From: Ancylothrix sp. D3o
GTDB taxonomy: Bacteria; Cyanobacteriota; Cyanobacteriia; Cyanobacteriales; Oscillatoriaceae
Length of the DNA: 64,000 nucleotides
Direction of reading: 5' to 3'
Assembly (NCBI RefSeq): GCF_025370775.1
Contig: NZ_JAMXEX010000002.1
Span: 124,001-188,000 of the forward strand
This document shows, piece by piece, positions 47,289 to 56,441 of this stretch. The notes under the pieces are model-generated. The model was given only the letters and a program-made list of their open reading frames with translations, searched no databases and was not told the DNA's origin. The position numbers and the translations under genes are program-made. Positions within the stretch are counted from its first letter, which is position 1; each line of letters begins with the position of its first letter.

Positions 47289-50033
47289 ATGTTTCGGCAC
47301 CTTCGTCAGTGGTTCATCAAAGCATGGCATCGCTTCCTGGGGTTATTCCGCAAACCCCAACCCACAAACTCCCCCACACCCCAATTTACCGATGCGGACT
47401 ACGAAAAACTGTTTTTTCAGCTTTTGAAAGTAGTAAATTCCGGTATGATGGGTGAGCAGGAGGCTTTGTGGTGTGTTGAAAGCTTGAAACAACCCAGTTC
47501 TGAGGCGGAATGGGTGCAGTGGTTGGGCCGGTTTGGGGATAGGTTGCTTGCTTCAGATGCACCTAACCGCGAGTTAGCAGAAAAAATGGTGAAGTTGGGG
47601 GAAGTAAATGGCGGGCAACTAACAGAAATGGCGGGAAATATTGGCAGGGAATTGTTGAGCCGGTGTGCGGAAGAGGGGCCGGTGGCTTTAGAGATTAGCA
47701 GTGATGCGATAGCGTTGTTTTATCGGGGGGTTGACCAACATTTGGCGGATGATTTTAATGGTGCTTTGGCAAGCTATGAGAAGGCTATCGATATTGAACC
47801 GAAATTCCATCTTGCCTGGCACAATAAGGGCGCTGTACTGACTGACTTGGGACGCTATGAGGAGGCGCTGGCAAGCTATCAAAAGGCTATTGAGATTGAA
47901 CCGAAATTCCATAATGCCTGGAACGGAAAGGGCGTTGTACTGAGTGACTTGGGACGCTATGAGGAGGCGCTGGCAAGCTATCAAAAGGCTATTGAGATTG
48001 AACCGAAATTCCATCATGCCTGGAACGGAAAGGGCCGTGTACTGAGTGACTTGGGACAGAATGAGGAGGCACTGGCAAGCTATGAAAAGGCTATCAAAAT
48101 TGAACCGAATTACCATCCTGCCTGGAACGGAAAGGGCTGTGTACTGAGTGACTGGGGACGCTATGAGGAGGCAATAATTGCCTTTAACCGTGCCTTACAA
48201 TTAACCAATAATCAAGACTGGCAAGCTTGGGCAAACTGGGGGGTGGCAATTATTAAGTCACAACGCTACGATGCAGCCATTGAAAACTGGGATGAAGGCT
48301 TGCAAAACATCCCCGCAAATGAACTAGAAGGTCGCGCTAGATTGCATCAATGTAAAGGTAATGCTCATTATGAATATGCACGCTTTCAACTTAACCGCTA
48401 TCCCTACTTAAACAAAGCCAGAAACAGCTATATCGACGCCCTAAAAACCCTCTCTAACTGCCAAAATGATATCCTTGGAGAAATCCTCAGCCAACCTTGC
48501 CCCCCTCACCTTATCCCCCTCTATCTCGAAATATTGCAAAAATTAGCCAAAGTCTGCAAAGCCCTCGGTAATCAAAAAGAATTTGAATACTGTGCCCTCG
48601 GTAATCAAAAAGAATTTGAATACTGTTTAAACATAGGCGATCAACTGCTAGAAGAATTGCTCAAAACCCAATCCAACGAGCAAAAAATCCGCCTCTCCAG
48701 AAAATACGCCAGCTTTAATCAATTGCGGGTTTTATTATACGCCCAATCCCCCAAACCCGAAGAAAAAAAACTAGCCTTAAAATTATCCCAACAGCGCAAG
48801 AATCTCTGCCTAAGATGGATGCAAAAAGGGTGGGTAGAAATGGAAACCCCCGAACTCACCATCCCCCCTGGTGTCGCCCTCCTCGACTGGCATTACAGCG
48901 ACGCTGGAATAGTAGTATTTATCCTCAGAAATGACGAACCTTTAAAAGTCTGCATTCTCACCTCCCAAATTCCACAAATTCTCGACAATTCCGCCGATAG
49001 ACTGGTAGGAGAATTTGAAGAATGGATGAAACAATGGCAAGAAAATTATGAGAAGCAACGCGGCAAAAAAGAAGACCAAACCGAAACCCAGGAATGGCAA
49101 AATGCAATGGTTGAGGAATTAGAAAAACTCCGTAAAATCCTCCAAATAGACGATCAAATTTTACGCCACCTCAGAGGCATTGACCACCTCATCCTAATTC
49201 CCCACCGGCACTTACATTTATTACCCCTAGAATACTTCTTTCAAAATCAAAAATTTACCATCAGCCGGCTGCCTAGTTTGCAAATGGGAATAGATTTAGA
49301 AAACTCCCCCAACTCAGCCAAACACCTCCTCAACGTCCAAAGCCCCAGTCCCTTACTTTTTGCTGAATTAGAATCAAATGTAATTGCCCATTTTTACCAA
49401 AACAATCTAACATTCATCCCCAGCAAAAAAGCCACCCTAGAAAACGTCATCAACAACCTGCAAACAAACATCGGCATCTTTCATTTTACCGGCCACGCCG
49501 GCCACGATTTCAACAACCCTAAAAACTCCGCCCTCAACTTAAAGCAAAAACCACATTTCACCCTCGAAGAAATCTTTAAACTCGATTTCAGCCAATATTT
49601 TATCATTAGTTTATCCGCCTGTGAAACCGGCCTCACCAGCAAACCAAATCTAATAGATGAATATGTAGGTTTAGTCAGCGGATTTTTATCCTCAAAAGCA
49701 AGTTACGTTCTCAGTACCCTTTGGCAAGTGCAAGAATTATCAGCAGCTTTAATAATGATAGAATTTTACCGAGAAATAAACAAAGATAATCCCCCAATTA
49801 TCGCCCTCAAAAACGCCCAAAACTGGTTACGCACTGTCACCTTAGAAAAACTCGCCCAATGGTGTGAAGAACTCGCCTCAGAAATAGGAGAAGACAACGA
49901 CTCTTACGATACCTTAATTGCCCAAGCCAACCAAGCGAAACAACAAATTGCTATAATGGGTAAAGATGACACTCCCTACAAGCACCCTTATCACTGGGCT
50001 GGGGTTATTATTACGGGAAAAATCAACCTATGA
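47289..50033 (+). CDS. TPR-CHAT protein, probable caspase-like protease
   Basis: A 914-residue protein of the TPR-plus-CHAT class (CHAT is a caspase-fold protease domain). A basic, Trp-rich N-terminal helix (residues 1-25) may touch the membrane. TPR units, about 34 residues each, run from about 139 to 330 (ALASYQKAIEIEPKFHNAWNGKG...), followed by a helical linker. The CHAT domain is at about 640-914, with the catalytic His736 in HFTGHAGHD and Cys778 in LSACETG; both are intact. The TPR DNA units are about 93% identical and one 33-bp tandem duplication lies at 48561-48626. The last four bases overlap the next gene. In related systems TPR-CHAT proteins sense a partner and cleave a neighbour-encoded effector; here that is inference. 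Confidence 0.9.
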   Translation: MFRHLRQWFIKAWHRFLGLFRKPQPTNSPTPQFTDADYEKLFFQLLKVVNSGMMGEQEALWCVESLKQPSSEAEWVQWLGRFGDRLLASDAPNRELAEKMVKLGEVNGGQLTEMAGNIGRELLSRCAEEGPVALEISSDAIALFYRGVDQHLADDFNGALASYEKAIDIEPKFHLAWHNKGAVLTDLGRYEEALASYQKAIEIEPKFHNAWNGKGVVLSDLGRYEEALASYQKAIEIEPKFHHAWNGKGRVLSDLGQNEEALASYEKAIKIEPNYHPAWNGKGCVLSDWGRYEEAIIAFNRALQLTNNQDWQAWANWGVAIIKSQRYDAAIENWDEGLQNIPANELEGRARLHQCKGNAHYEYARFQLNRYPYLNKARNSYIDALKTLSNCQNDILGEILSQPCPPHLIPLYLEILQKLAKVCKALGNQKEFEYCALGNQKEFEYCLNIGDQLLEELLKTQSNEQKIRLSRKYASFNQLRVLLYAQSPKPEEKKLALKLSQQRKNLCLRWMQKGWVEMETPELTIPPGVALLDWHYSDAGIVVFILRNDEPLKVCILTSQIPQILDNSADRLVGEFEEWMKQWQENYEKQRGKKEDQTETQEWQNAMVEELEKLRKILQIDDQILRHLRGIDHLILIPHRHLHLLPLEYFFQNQKFTISRLPSLQMGIDLENSPNSAKHLLNVQSPSPLLFAELESNVIAHFYQNNLTFIPSKKATLENVINNLQTNIGIFHFTGHAGHDFNNPKNSALNLKQKPHFTLEEIFKLDFSQYFIISLSACETGLTSKPNLIDEYVGLVSGFLSSKASYVLSTLWQVQELSAALIMIEFYREINKDNPPIIALKNAQNWLRTVTLEKLAQWCEELASEIGEDNDSYDTLIAQANQAKQQIAIMGKDDTPYKHPYHWAGVIITGKINL
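47769..48176 (+). repeat. Four tandem 102-bp TPR-coding units
   Basis: Units start at 47769, 47871, 47973 and 48075, each coding one 34-residue TPR. Units 2 and 3 differ at only about seven positions by direct comparison, which points to recent duplication within the sensor part of the protease gene. Confidence 0.9.
48561..48626 (+). repeat. Exact 33-bp tandem duplication inside the CHAT gene
   Basis: 48561-48593 and 48594-48626 are identical, duplicating ALGNQKEFEYC in frame. Perfect identity indicates a recent event. Confidence 0.92.
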
Positions 50034-50491
50034 ACGCAACAAAATACTTCACACTTATTGCCTGTTTGCAATGCTTAGCCAAAGTTCAAGAAACCCTCCC
50101 TGAGCAAGTGCAAGAAAAAATAAATCAAGCCGGAAAACTCTTAGCCACAGACGAAGAAACGGCTATTTCTATGTTGCGGCAAGCGGTGATAAGCTACGAT
50201 AAACTCAAGGAATCTTATCAATCAGCTTATGATGATTTATTTTCCCGTTACAATGCCCAAAAAAGAGCAAAAACCCGCATAGAAGACGATGAGGAAGACG
50301 AAAGCGACTTCAATTATTTTTTAGAAAATCAACTACCGCCACTTTTACCTAAACTGGGAGAAATTCTCAGCCAACCCAACCCAGGAAAACTGCTCCAAGA
50401 TTTAGCCACCACCGGCACTCAACCTCCCGAAGAACAAAACACGGAAGAGAATACATTTGTAGAAATTTTTATGGGAATTTCGTTTTTATAA
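50030..50491 (+). CDS. Small acidic protein in the CHAT operon, unknown function
   Basis: I do not recognise this 153-residue product. The first about 85 residues are helical (KYFTLIACLQCLAKVQETLPEQVQEKI; MLRQAVISYDKLKESYQSAYDDLFSRY). An acidic run (DDEEDESD) follows at about residue 86, then a hydrophobic patch NYFLENQLPPLLPKLGEIL and a Glu/Thr-rich tail. No signal peptide or membrane segment is seen. Its ATG overlaps the stop of the CHAT gene as ATGA, and its stop overlaps the next ATG as TAATG, so translation of all three genes is coupled. That pattern and the tight order suggest a chaperone, inhibitor or adaptor in the complex; this is inference. Confidence 0.75.
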   Translation: MNATKYFTLIACLQCLAKVQETLPEQVQEKINQAGKLLATDEETAISMLRQAVISYDKLKESYQSAYDDLFSRYNAQKRAKTRIEDDEEDESDFNYFLENQLPPLLPKLGEILSQPNPGKLLQDLATTGTQPPEEQNTEENTFVEIFMGISFL

Positions 50492-51870
50492 TGACTGACA
50501 TTATTGATCCAACCCTAGATTTATTTCTTTACCACAAAAGAGGTGCAGGTGGTGATGAAGAAACAGAAATTGCCAAAAATCAAGCTAATTTTGCCGCCAA
50601 TTTTCCAGACAATGTTAAACCCGATTTCACGAAAGAAAGCACCGCCGAATCAACCGAATATCTGCCTTTACTCAAACCCTCATCAACAATCCCCGATATA
50701 GAAGATAACGGATATAAAATCCCCGCTGATTACTATGCCGTTTTATTAGCAGATACCTACGGATTATTTTACACCTCTTGCCTCACCGATGACACCACCC
50801 CACAAGATATTTCTTGCCTGCAAAATTTGAAAAAACAAGTTACCGACAAAAGCGGAGATATCGGCAAAACTTGGATGATTTCTGCTTGCTTACAAACCGG
50901 CGATAATGCAGAAACAGTAGCTAAAGATATCTATGAAAAAACGTTTCCGGGGATGCGGTGGCAAAACAAACAGGATGGCAAGTTTTTCAATGCAGATATC
51001 TTTGAAATTTCCCAACCACCCACAGCAGGAAAATCAAGAGAAGAAAGTCATGTTTTAATTATACTTTTTCCCACTGCCGAAGACAAGGCAAAGCTAGGAA
51101 AATTAACAAAAACTTTAATAAAATTATTATGTTATCGCCATAAAATTATCTGGTCTTATCAACAAACCCGTGAATGTAAACACGAACTGCAAAAGGTGTA
51201 TCAATCTATCCGTAATACCATTGAAGGAATCAGAGGAAAATTCAATACTAACGAGCTAACCCACGACCAATTAAATGAACTCGAAAAAATCTTAAAAACC
51301 AACTTAGCGAACTTATATGATTATGGCAATCAATTAAACTCTTTAGAAATGTATAAACAGACGATAGAGGTTAACCTAAACAACTACAAACTAGCGGTAA
51401 AAACTGTTAGCGATAAAGTAGGAGTTGGCCAAAATAACTTAAAATTTTTAGAAGATTTTAGTGAATTAACAGAGAAAAAATATAGCCAACAAATAGATAA
51501 AGATTATGCCAGCCTTAGTCCTGGTTTAAGATTACTAGAAAACCTAATTAATACGATCCGAGGCATAGTAGAAATAGAACAAACCCAAATTAACAGCCGC
51601 ATAGAAACCCAAAACCGCAACTTTCAAAACCTCGTTGCAGTGGCCGGTGTAGGAATTTCCACCGCTTCATTAACAGCCACCGGCATCGCCCCATTAATCC
51701 AACAAATTACCACACCTCCAACAAATCAACCTACCAAAATCACAAACCCATCTAATCAAGCCTTATCCATCTGGATTGGTTTCTTCATCCTTTGCCTATT
51801 GTTTGGTGGATTTTGTGCCGGCTTCACGTACTGGTGGCGAACTCGGAACAACCCTAAAAAACAACCCTAA
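50491..51870 (+). CDS. Coiled-coil protein with two C-terminal membrane segments; candidate effector
   Basis: A 459-residue product without recognised family. Residues 1-215 look like a mixed alpha/beta domain (DYYAVLLADTYGLFYTSCL; SHVLIILFPTAEDKAKLGKL). About 215-375 is helical, with coiled-coil character (RECKHELQKVYQSIRNTIEGI). Two hydrophobic segments end the chain: about 381-401 (LVAVAGVGISTASLTATGIA) and about 427-446 (WIGFFILCLLFGGFCAG), joined by a Pro/Thr-rich 20-residue linker, then a short basic tail. This is a 2TM-tail layout seen in several membrane-acting effectors, but no activity is shown. Translation is coupled to the small protein gene by a TAATG overlap. Confidence 0.75.
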   Translation: MTDIIDPTLDLFLYHKRGAGGDEETEIAKNQANFAANFPDNVKPDFTKESTAESTEYLPLLKPSSTIPDIEDNGYKIPADYYAVLLADTYGLFYTSCLTDDTTPQDISCLQNLKKQVTDKSGDIGKTWMISACLQTGDNAETVAKDIYEKTFPGMRWQNKQDGKFFNADIFEISQPPTAGKSREESHVLIILFPTAEDKAKLGKLTKTLIKLLCYRHKIIWSYQQTRECKHELQKVYQSIRNTIEGIRGKFNTNELTHDQLNELEKILKTNLANLYDYGNQLNSLEMYKQTIEVNLNNYKLAVKTVSDKVGVGQNNLKFLEDFSELTEKKYSQQIDKDYASLSPGLRLLENLINTIRGIVEIEQTQINSRIETQNRNFQNLVAVAGVGISTASLTATGIAPLIQQITTPPTNQPTKITNPSNQALSIWIGFFILCLLFGGFCAGFTYWWRTRNNPKKQP

Positions 51871-51928
51871 AACAAGATAATCACCCCCTAAAAACCAACC
51901 CCCCTTTTTCAGGGGGGGTAATCAAAAA

Positions 51929-53980
51929 CTAACTCTTACCATTTCCAGACGTAGCCAAAACCCGCTTCGCCAAAGGCTCCGGCACCTCCTGTAAATGGTC
52001 AAACTCCCAATTAAAATAACCCACACCCATCGTCAGAGAACGCAACTCAACGATAAGATCCTGCATCTCAGCCACCGGCAAATAAGCAGAAACCTTATCC
52101 CAACCCTTCCACTCAGCCATCCCCTCATAACCCAAAATTTGACCCCGCCGGCCACTCACCAACTGCAACATCTTCGACGTAAACTCATTTGGCGCACAAA
52201 TAGTAACCGAAGCAATAGGCTCCAACAAAGCCGGCTCACACTTCGCCATTCCCTCCTGCATCGCCAAACGAGCCGCCTGCTTAAACGCCTGCTCCGAACT
52301 ATCCACACTGTGATAAGAACCATTAATCAGCGTCACCGCCACATCCACCACCGGGAAACCCAAAGGGCCCTGAACCAAAAACTCACGCACCCCCATCTCC
52401 ACACCAGGGATATACTGCTTTGGCACCACACCCCCCACAATTTTGTCCCCAAACGTAAAGCCCTCACCACGAGCCACCGGCTTAATATCCAGATAAACAT
52501 CCCCAAACTGGCCATGACCGCCACTTTGGTGCTTATACCGGCCATGCACAGAAGAAACCGGCTTGCGAATCGTCTCCTTATATGGCACTTGAGGTAAATG
52601 CGTCACCATCGGCAAATTATACTTGCGCCGCAGCCTATCCAGAGCAACCTTTATATGTATCTCACCTTGTCCCCACAAAATAATCTCATGGGTATCACCA
52701 TGTTGCTCCCAAGCCAAAGAGCAATCCTCTTCCATCAACTTCGCCAAAGCCCCCGTCAACTTCACCTCATCATTCCGCTTCTCAGGAGCAATCGCCAAAG
52801 CAAACACCGGCCTCATCACCTCCGCCTTCCGCAAAGCCACAGCCACACCACCAGGCGAAAGCGTATCCCCCGTCTTAATCGCCTCCATCCGACCAAGCGC
52901 CACAATATCACCCGCAGACGCAGACTGCACCGGCACCGTTTGCTGACCCATCAGCCGGTACATCCCACTTGGACGCACACCATTTAACACCATCCCATCC
53001 GTAAGCGTCCCCTGCCAAACACGCACCAGAGACAACTTACCACCCTGCGGCGTATAGAACGTCTTCAAAACCTGAGCCAGCGGCTCACTAGCCTTACCTA
53101 AACCGCGACGTTCCGCCGTCACCACCGGCTCAGGAGCCTCCCGCAACAAAGCCTCAAGCAGCGGACGCACACCAAAATCCTGCTCCGCCACCCCAAAAAA
53201 CACCGGCACAATTAAATCCGCGCCCAACTCCATTTTCAGATCCGCAATAATCTCCTCTTGCGGCGGATTAATCTCCTCCAGCAACTCCTCAAGCAAATGA
53301 TCATCAAAATTCGCCAACTCCTCAAGCATCACCGCCCGCGCCGCGTGTTCCTGCTCCCGCAACTCCTCCGGCATCGGCACCGGATCAGCCTGCGCCCCCG
53401 CATGATAATGATAAGCCTGCTCCGTCACCAAATCAATAAACCCAACAATCTTATCCCCGCCTCCAATAGGATACTGATGAGGCACAACCGGCCGGCTCGA
53501 AACCGACTTAAGCGCATTCAGCACCTCCATAAAATTAGAACTACAGCGAGCCTCATCCGTACAAGCCCGATCCATCTTATTAATAAAAACCACATGGGGA
53601 ATTTCCCAATCATCCAAAAACTTAAAAAGCGGAGCCAAAGTCAAAACCCGACTTGGATCAGCCTCACAAACTACCACAGCCAACCCCGCCCCAATCAAAG
53701 CATTATGACTTTCTTGAGCAAACTCCACCGAGCCCGGACAATCAAGGAACGTCAACCGCACCCCTTCATAAACCGCACTCGCCACAGAAACCTCAACACT
53801 CATTTGACGTTCCCGCGCTTCCGCAGAACTATCCCCCACCGTATTACGATCCTTTACACTCCCCTTACGAGAAATCGTCCCCGTCACAGACAACAAACTT
53901 TCTAACAACGTTGTTTTACCACTTAAATACGGGCCAACCAGCGCCACATTACGCAAGCCCGAAATAACTTTATCGTTCAT
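51929..53980 (-). CDS. EF-G-like GTPase (elongation factor G paralogue)
   Basis: A 683-residue translation-factor GTPase of the EF-G2-like group. G motifs are present but diverged: G1 reads GPYLSGKTTLLE (about 16-27) rather than the usual GHVDAGKTT; G3 is DCPGSVEF (canonical DTPGHVDF) and G4 NKMDRA. Domains II to V follow (VLKTFYTPQGGKLSLVRVW; KVALDRLRRKYN; YKHQSGGHGQFGDVYLDIKP; LLEPIASVTICAPNEF). The main fusA gene is not in the window. Such paralogues can act in ribosome recycling or stress; the cyanobacterial role is unknown to me. It is convergent with the CHAT operon. Confidence 0.92.
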   Translation of the reverse strand: MNDKVISGLRNVALVGPYLSGKTTLLESLLSVTGTISRKGSVKDRNTVGDSSAEARERQMSVEVSVASAVYEGVRLTFLDCPGSVEFAQESHNALIGAGLAVVVCEADPSRVLTLAPLFKFLDDWEIPHVVFINKMDRACTDEARCSSNFMEVLNALKSVSSRPVVPHQYPIGGGDKIVGFIDLVTEQAYHYHAGAQADPVPMPEELREQEHAARAVMLEELANFDDHLLEELLEEINPPQEEIIADLKMELGADLIVPVFFGVAEQDFGVRPLLEALLREAPEPVVTAERRGLGKASEPLAQVLKTFYTPQGGKLSLVRVWQGTLTDGMVLNGVRPSGMYRLMGQQTVPVQSASAGDIVALGRMEAIKTGDTLSPGGVAVALRKAEVMRPVFALAIAPEKRNDEVKLTGALAKLMEEDCSLAWEQHGDTHEIILWGQGEIHIKVALDRLRRKYNLPMVTHLPQVPYKETIRKPVSSVHGRYKHQSGGHGQFGDVYLDIKPVARGEGFTFGDKIVGGVVPKQYIPGVEMGVREFLVQGPLGFPVVDVAVTLINGSYHSVDSSEQAFKQAARLAMQEGMAKCEPALLEPIASVTICAPNEFTSKMLQLVSGRRGQILGYEGMAEWKGWDKVSAYLPVAEMQDLIVELRSLTMGVGYFNWEFDHLQEVPEPLAKRVLATSGNGKS

Positions 53981-54459
53981 AAATCCTCCAGTTCAGCAAT
54001 TGGAAACCAACGGTTTGATAAATTAAATTTTTTGGGCAAAAATCTCGCTATAACCAGGCAATCCGCATCGAGATCCACCCGGTCGAGTCTCTTTCTTTTT
54101 CTTGCTCTCTTTATTTGAGATTACCTTATTTTTACGGTACTGAAACAAAAATTGCAGCTTCTCTTAAGGTTAATTTAACTTAATTTGAACCTTTATCAAA
54201 TCCTGTAAATTTTTGCTAAATTTTGTAATATTTTCGATAATTAAACTTAGCAAACAGCCAACCGAAGCCCCACCACCTTAAAGAAAAACAAGCAACCAAA
54301 CTCAAAAAAAACCAGGCCGGTCAAACAATCCACAAAAACTCAACTTCCCCGACATCCCCCAAAAGATAGATTTTTGCCTTTCCTCACCCCAAATATAAAC
54401 CCCTTAACATTTGCCCCCATAAGCGTTAAAAAAATTAATAAAACTAACCCCCGAAACTA
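53981..54459. other. Divergent intergenic region, no gene seen
   Basis: This AT-rich 479-bp stretch lies between the EF-G-like gene and the TPR gene. No tRNA, palindrome or ORF of coding type was found. It should contain both promoters. Confidence 0.35.
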
Positions 54460-55362
54460 ATGCCATCCCAACCCAAACTCAAAACCCACTGGTTAGCCCT
54501 ACTTTTGGTCTGCGGACTGATCACCCTTTCACCTCTCAAAACAAACGCCCAAACTCAACAAAACCCCCAAAAAGCCGCCGACTTAGTAAACAAAGGACTG
54601 CAACTAATTCAAAAAGGCAACCTCAGCGAAGCCACCGGCCTATTCCAACAAGCCACAGAACTAGACCCCAACCAGGCAGCAGCCCACTACAACCTGGGGC
54701 TGGCGCTGCGCCAACAAGGACAACTGCAAGCCGCCGCCAGCGCCTTCTACAAAGCCACGCAAATTGATCCCCGCTTTGCCCTTGCCTACGCCAACCTCGG
54801 TGCCGCCCTCCTCGAAGGTAACAACCTCACCCTCGCCCAACAATACCTGCAACGCGCCACAGAACTTGATCCCCAACTGGGCATCGCCCACTATAACCTC
54901 GGATTAGTTCTCGCCCAACAAAAACTCTGGGATCAAGCCATCACAGCCCAAAAACGCGCCATGCTCTACAGTCCCAAAGCCCCCGAAGCTCCCTATCACC
55001 TTGGACTTGCCTACCTGCAAATAGCCCAACTTGATAAAGCCAAAGAAGCCTTTCGTAAAGCCATTGAAATTACCCCAAATTACCCCGAAGCCCACTATAA
55101 CTTGGGTTCCCTGCTGTTTAATGAAGGGGAACTACAACCCGCCTTAGATGCCTTTCGCAAAGCCAGAGAACAAAATCCCAACTATGCCAACGCTTACTAT
55201 GGTGCCGGGTTAGTTTTTCTGCGACAAGGCCGGTATCAAGAAGCCAAAAACGTCTTGGAATATGCCAAAAACCTCTATACCTCTCAAAATAACCCCCAAT
55301 GGGCCGCCAACGCCGAAAAACAACTGCAAAACCTACAAAATTTCCTCACCACAAATCCTTAA
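54460..55362 (+). CDS. Exported TPR protein
   Basis: A 300-residue protein with a signal peptide (LALLLVCGLITLSPLKTNAQ, cleavage after about residue 31) and about seven TPR units of 34 residues (AADLVNKGLQLIQKGNLSEATGLFQQATELDP; AAHYNLGLALRQQGQLQAAASAF; and so on). TPR scaffolds bind partner proteins; this one would work in the periplasm or lumen. No partner gene is adjacent. The start ATG at 54460 follows an A-rich stretch with no clear Shine-Dalgarno. Confidence 0.87.
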   Translation: MPSQPKLKTHWLALLLVCGLITLSPLKTNAQTQQNPQKAADLVNKGLQLIQKGNLSEATGLFQQATELDPNQAAAHYNLGLALRQQGQLQAAASAFYKATQIDPRFALAYANLGAALLEGNNLTLAQQYLQRATELDPQLGIAHYNLGLVLAQQKLWDQAITAQKRAMLYSPKAPEAPYHLGLAYLQIAQLDKAKEAFRKAIEITPNYPEAHYNLGSLLFNEGELQPALDAFRKAREQNPNYANAYYGAGLVFLRQGRYQEAKNVLEYAKNLYTSQNNPQWAANAEKQLQNLQNFLTTNP

Positions 55363-55873
55363 ATCTATTGCTCAAACCCCCTAGCCGCAACGATGCCGGC
55401 CTTCCTCTGCGATGCTGCCTACATAAAATCCTTGCAAGATTTTATGGATCGCTTTATCTTATTTCCAGAGGATTTCTGTAGAATGAGAGAAAAGGAAGTG
55501 ATTCAGGTCACAAGAATGGGGACTCTCATCTGCCGTCAAAAAATACCGTGACCGCACCCAAACTAGCCCACGATAGCCATCTTGCGAGAAAACTTTTGAA
55601 CTCATCAAGACTATCAAATCGGCTGTTTCGGGCAAAAAAAATTAATGGTTTTGCTTTTCGGCCTGCTGGATCTAACCAGCACTTCGCCTCACCGGCACCC
55701 AAAAATCTTATCCATAACAATTACCAGCATTTCAAACCAACCTGAATAGGCTGGTGAGCGCAAAGAGTTTGAGTAATTCACGGCAACAAGTGCAAAACAA
55801 CCATTACTTTGCCATCAGGGCCATTGCACAGCAACCATAAGTTTATTCACGTCAAAGCTGCGGGGTTTTTCCA
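55363..55873. other. Intergenic region, no gene seen
   Basis: A 511-bp stretch between two plus-strand genes. Several short frames cross it on both strands but none has a ribosome site or recognisable product. A TAGAAT -10-like hexamer lies near 55480. No RNA gene structure was recognised. Confidence 0.35.
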
Positions 55874-56323
55874 GTGATTGCTATTTCAAATCGCACCCAG
55901 GAACGTACCTTGGGGACTATAAGCTTTGCTTCTACGCTGTATCTTTGTCCAGTTTTGGATTTGCTGCTTGCAGAGATCCCCCAACAATGGCGGGCAGAAT
56001 TACGTCTCGGACTGCAAGAAGCATTGGTTAACGCCGCCAAACATGGCAATCAACTTGATCCCAGCAAAACTGTTTTAGTTCGTTTTTCGGTAATTGGGGA
56101 TCAATATTGGTGGGAAATTGCAGACCAAGGCTCAGGCTTTACTCCCCCTTGCACTTGCAGTACAGACTACAGCGAACATCTCCCCTGTGACGAAGGTGAG
56201 TGTGGCAGAGGTTTATTTATTCTCTATCAAATATTTGACCAAGTACATTGGAATTCTCAAGGCACAGAGTTGAAACTCTGTAAACAAGTGGGTAGTCGTT
56301 CGCGGCTACCCCTTGTTTGTTAA
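55874..56323 (+). CDS. RsbW/SpoIIAB-like anti-sigma factor ATPase (HATPase_c)
   Basis: A 149-residue serine-kinase-like ATPase domain of the GHKL fold. Motifs are the N box GLQEALVNAAKHGNQ (about 47-61), the G1 box ADQGSGF and the G2-like GECGRGLFILYQIFD. Proteins like this bind a sigma factor or phosphorylate an anti-anti-sigma factor; neither partner is adjacent. The start is GTG at 55874, where the frame and the family N-terminus begin. The insertion CTCSTDYSEHLPC between the G1 and G2 boxes, with extra Cys residues, is unusual and may bind metal. Confidence 0.85.
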   Translation: MIAISNRTQERTLGTISFASTLYLCPVLDLLLAEIPQQWRAELRLGLQEALVNAAKHGNQLDPSKTVLVRFSVIGDQYWWEIADQGSGFTPPCTCSTDYSEHLPCDEGECGRGLFILYQIFDQVHWNSQGTELKLCKQVGSRSRLPLVC

Positions 56324-56360
56324 ATTTTAAGTTTTAAAGGCGCTTATTCGATTACAGAAA

Positions 56361-56382
56361 TTTGTGTACACTTGTACACAAA
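56361..56382. promoter_or_regulatory. 22-bp near-perfect palindrome, LexA-box-like core
   Basis: TTTGTGTACA and TGTACACAAA (10-bp arms) flank CT. The core GTAC-ACTT-GTAC fits the cyanobacterial LexA consensus GTAC-N3-D-GTWC, although the outer flanking bases do not. It sits between convergent genes, which is unusual for an operator; with only two bases of loop it makes a poor hairpin. Confidence 0.4.
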
Positions 56383-56441
56383 AATCATCGTTGCTGGTCG
56401 AGGGGCACAGTTTCCAAAATCAACGAGCGCAAATCAACTGA

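Noticed and set aside
52623-53967. Several Arg/His/Pro-rich plus-strand frames over the EF-G-like gene
   Set aside because: They are antisense to a clear GTPase and have biased composition typical of shadows.
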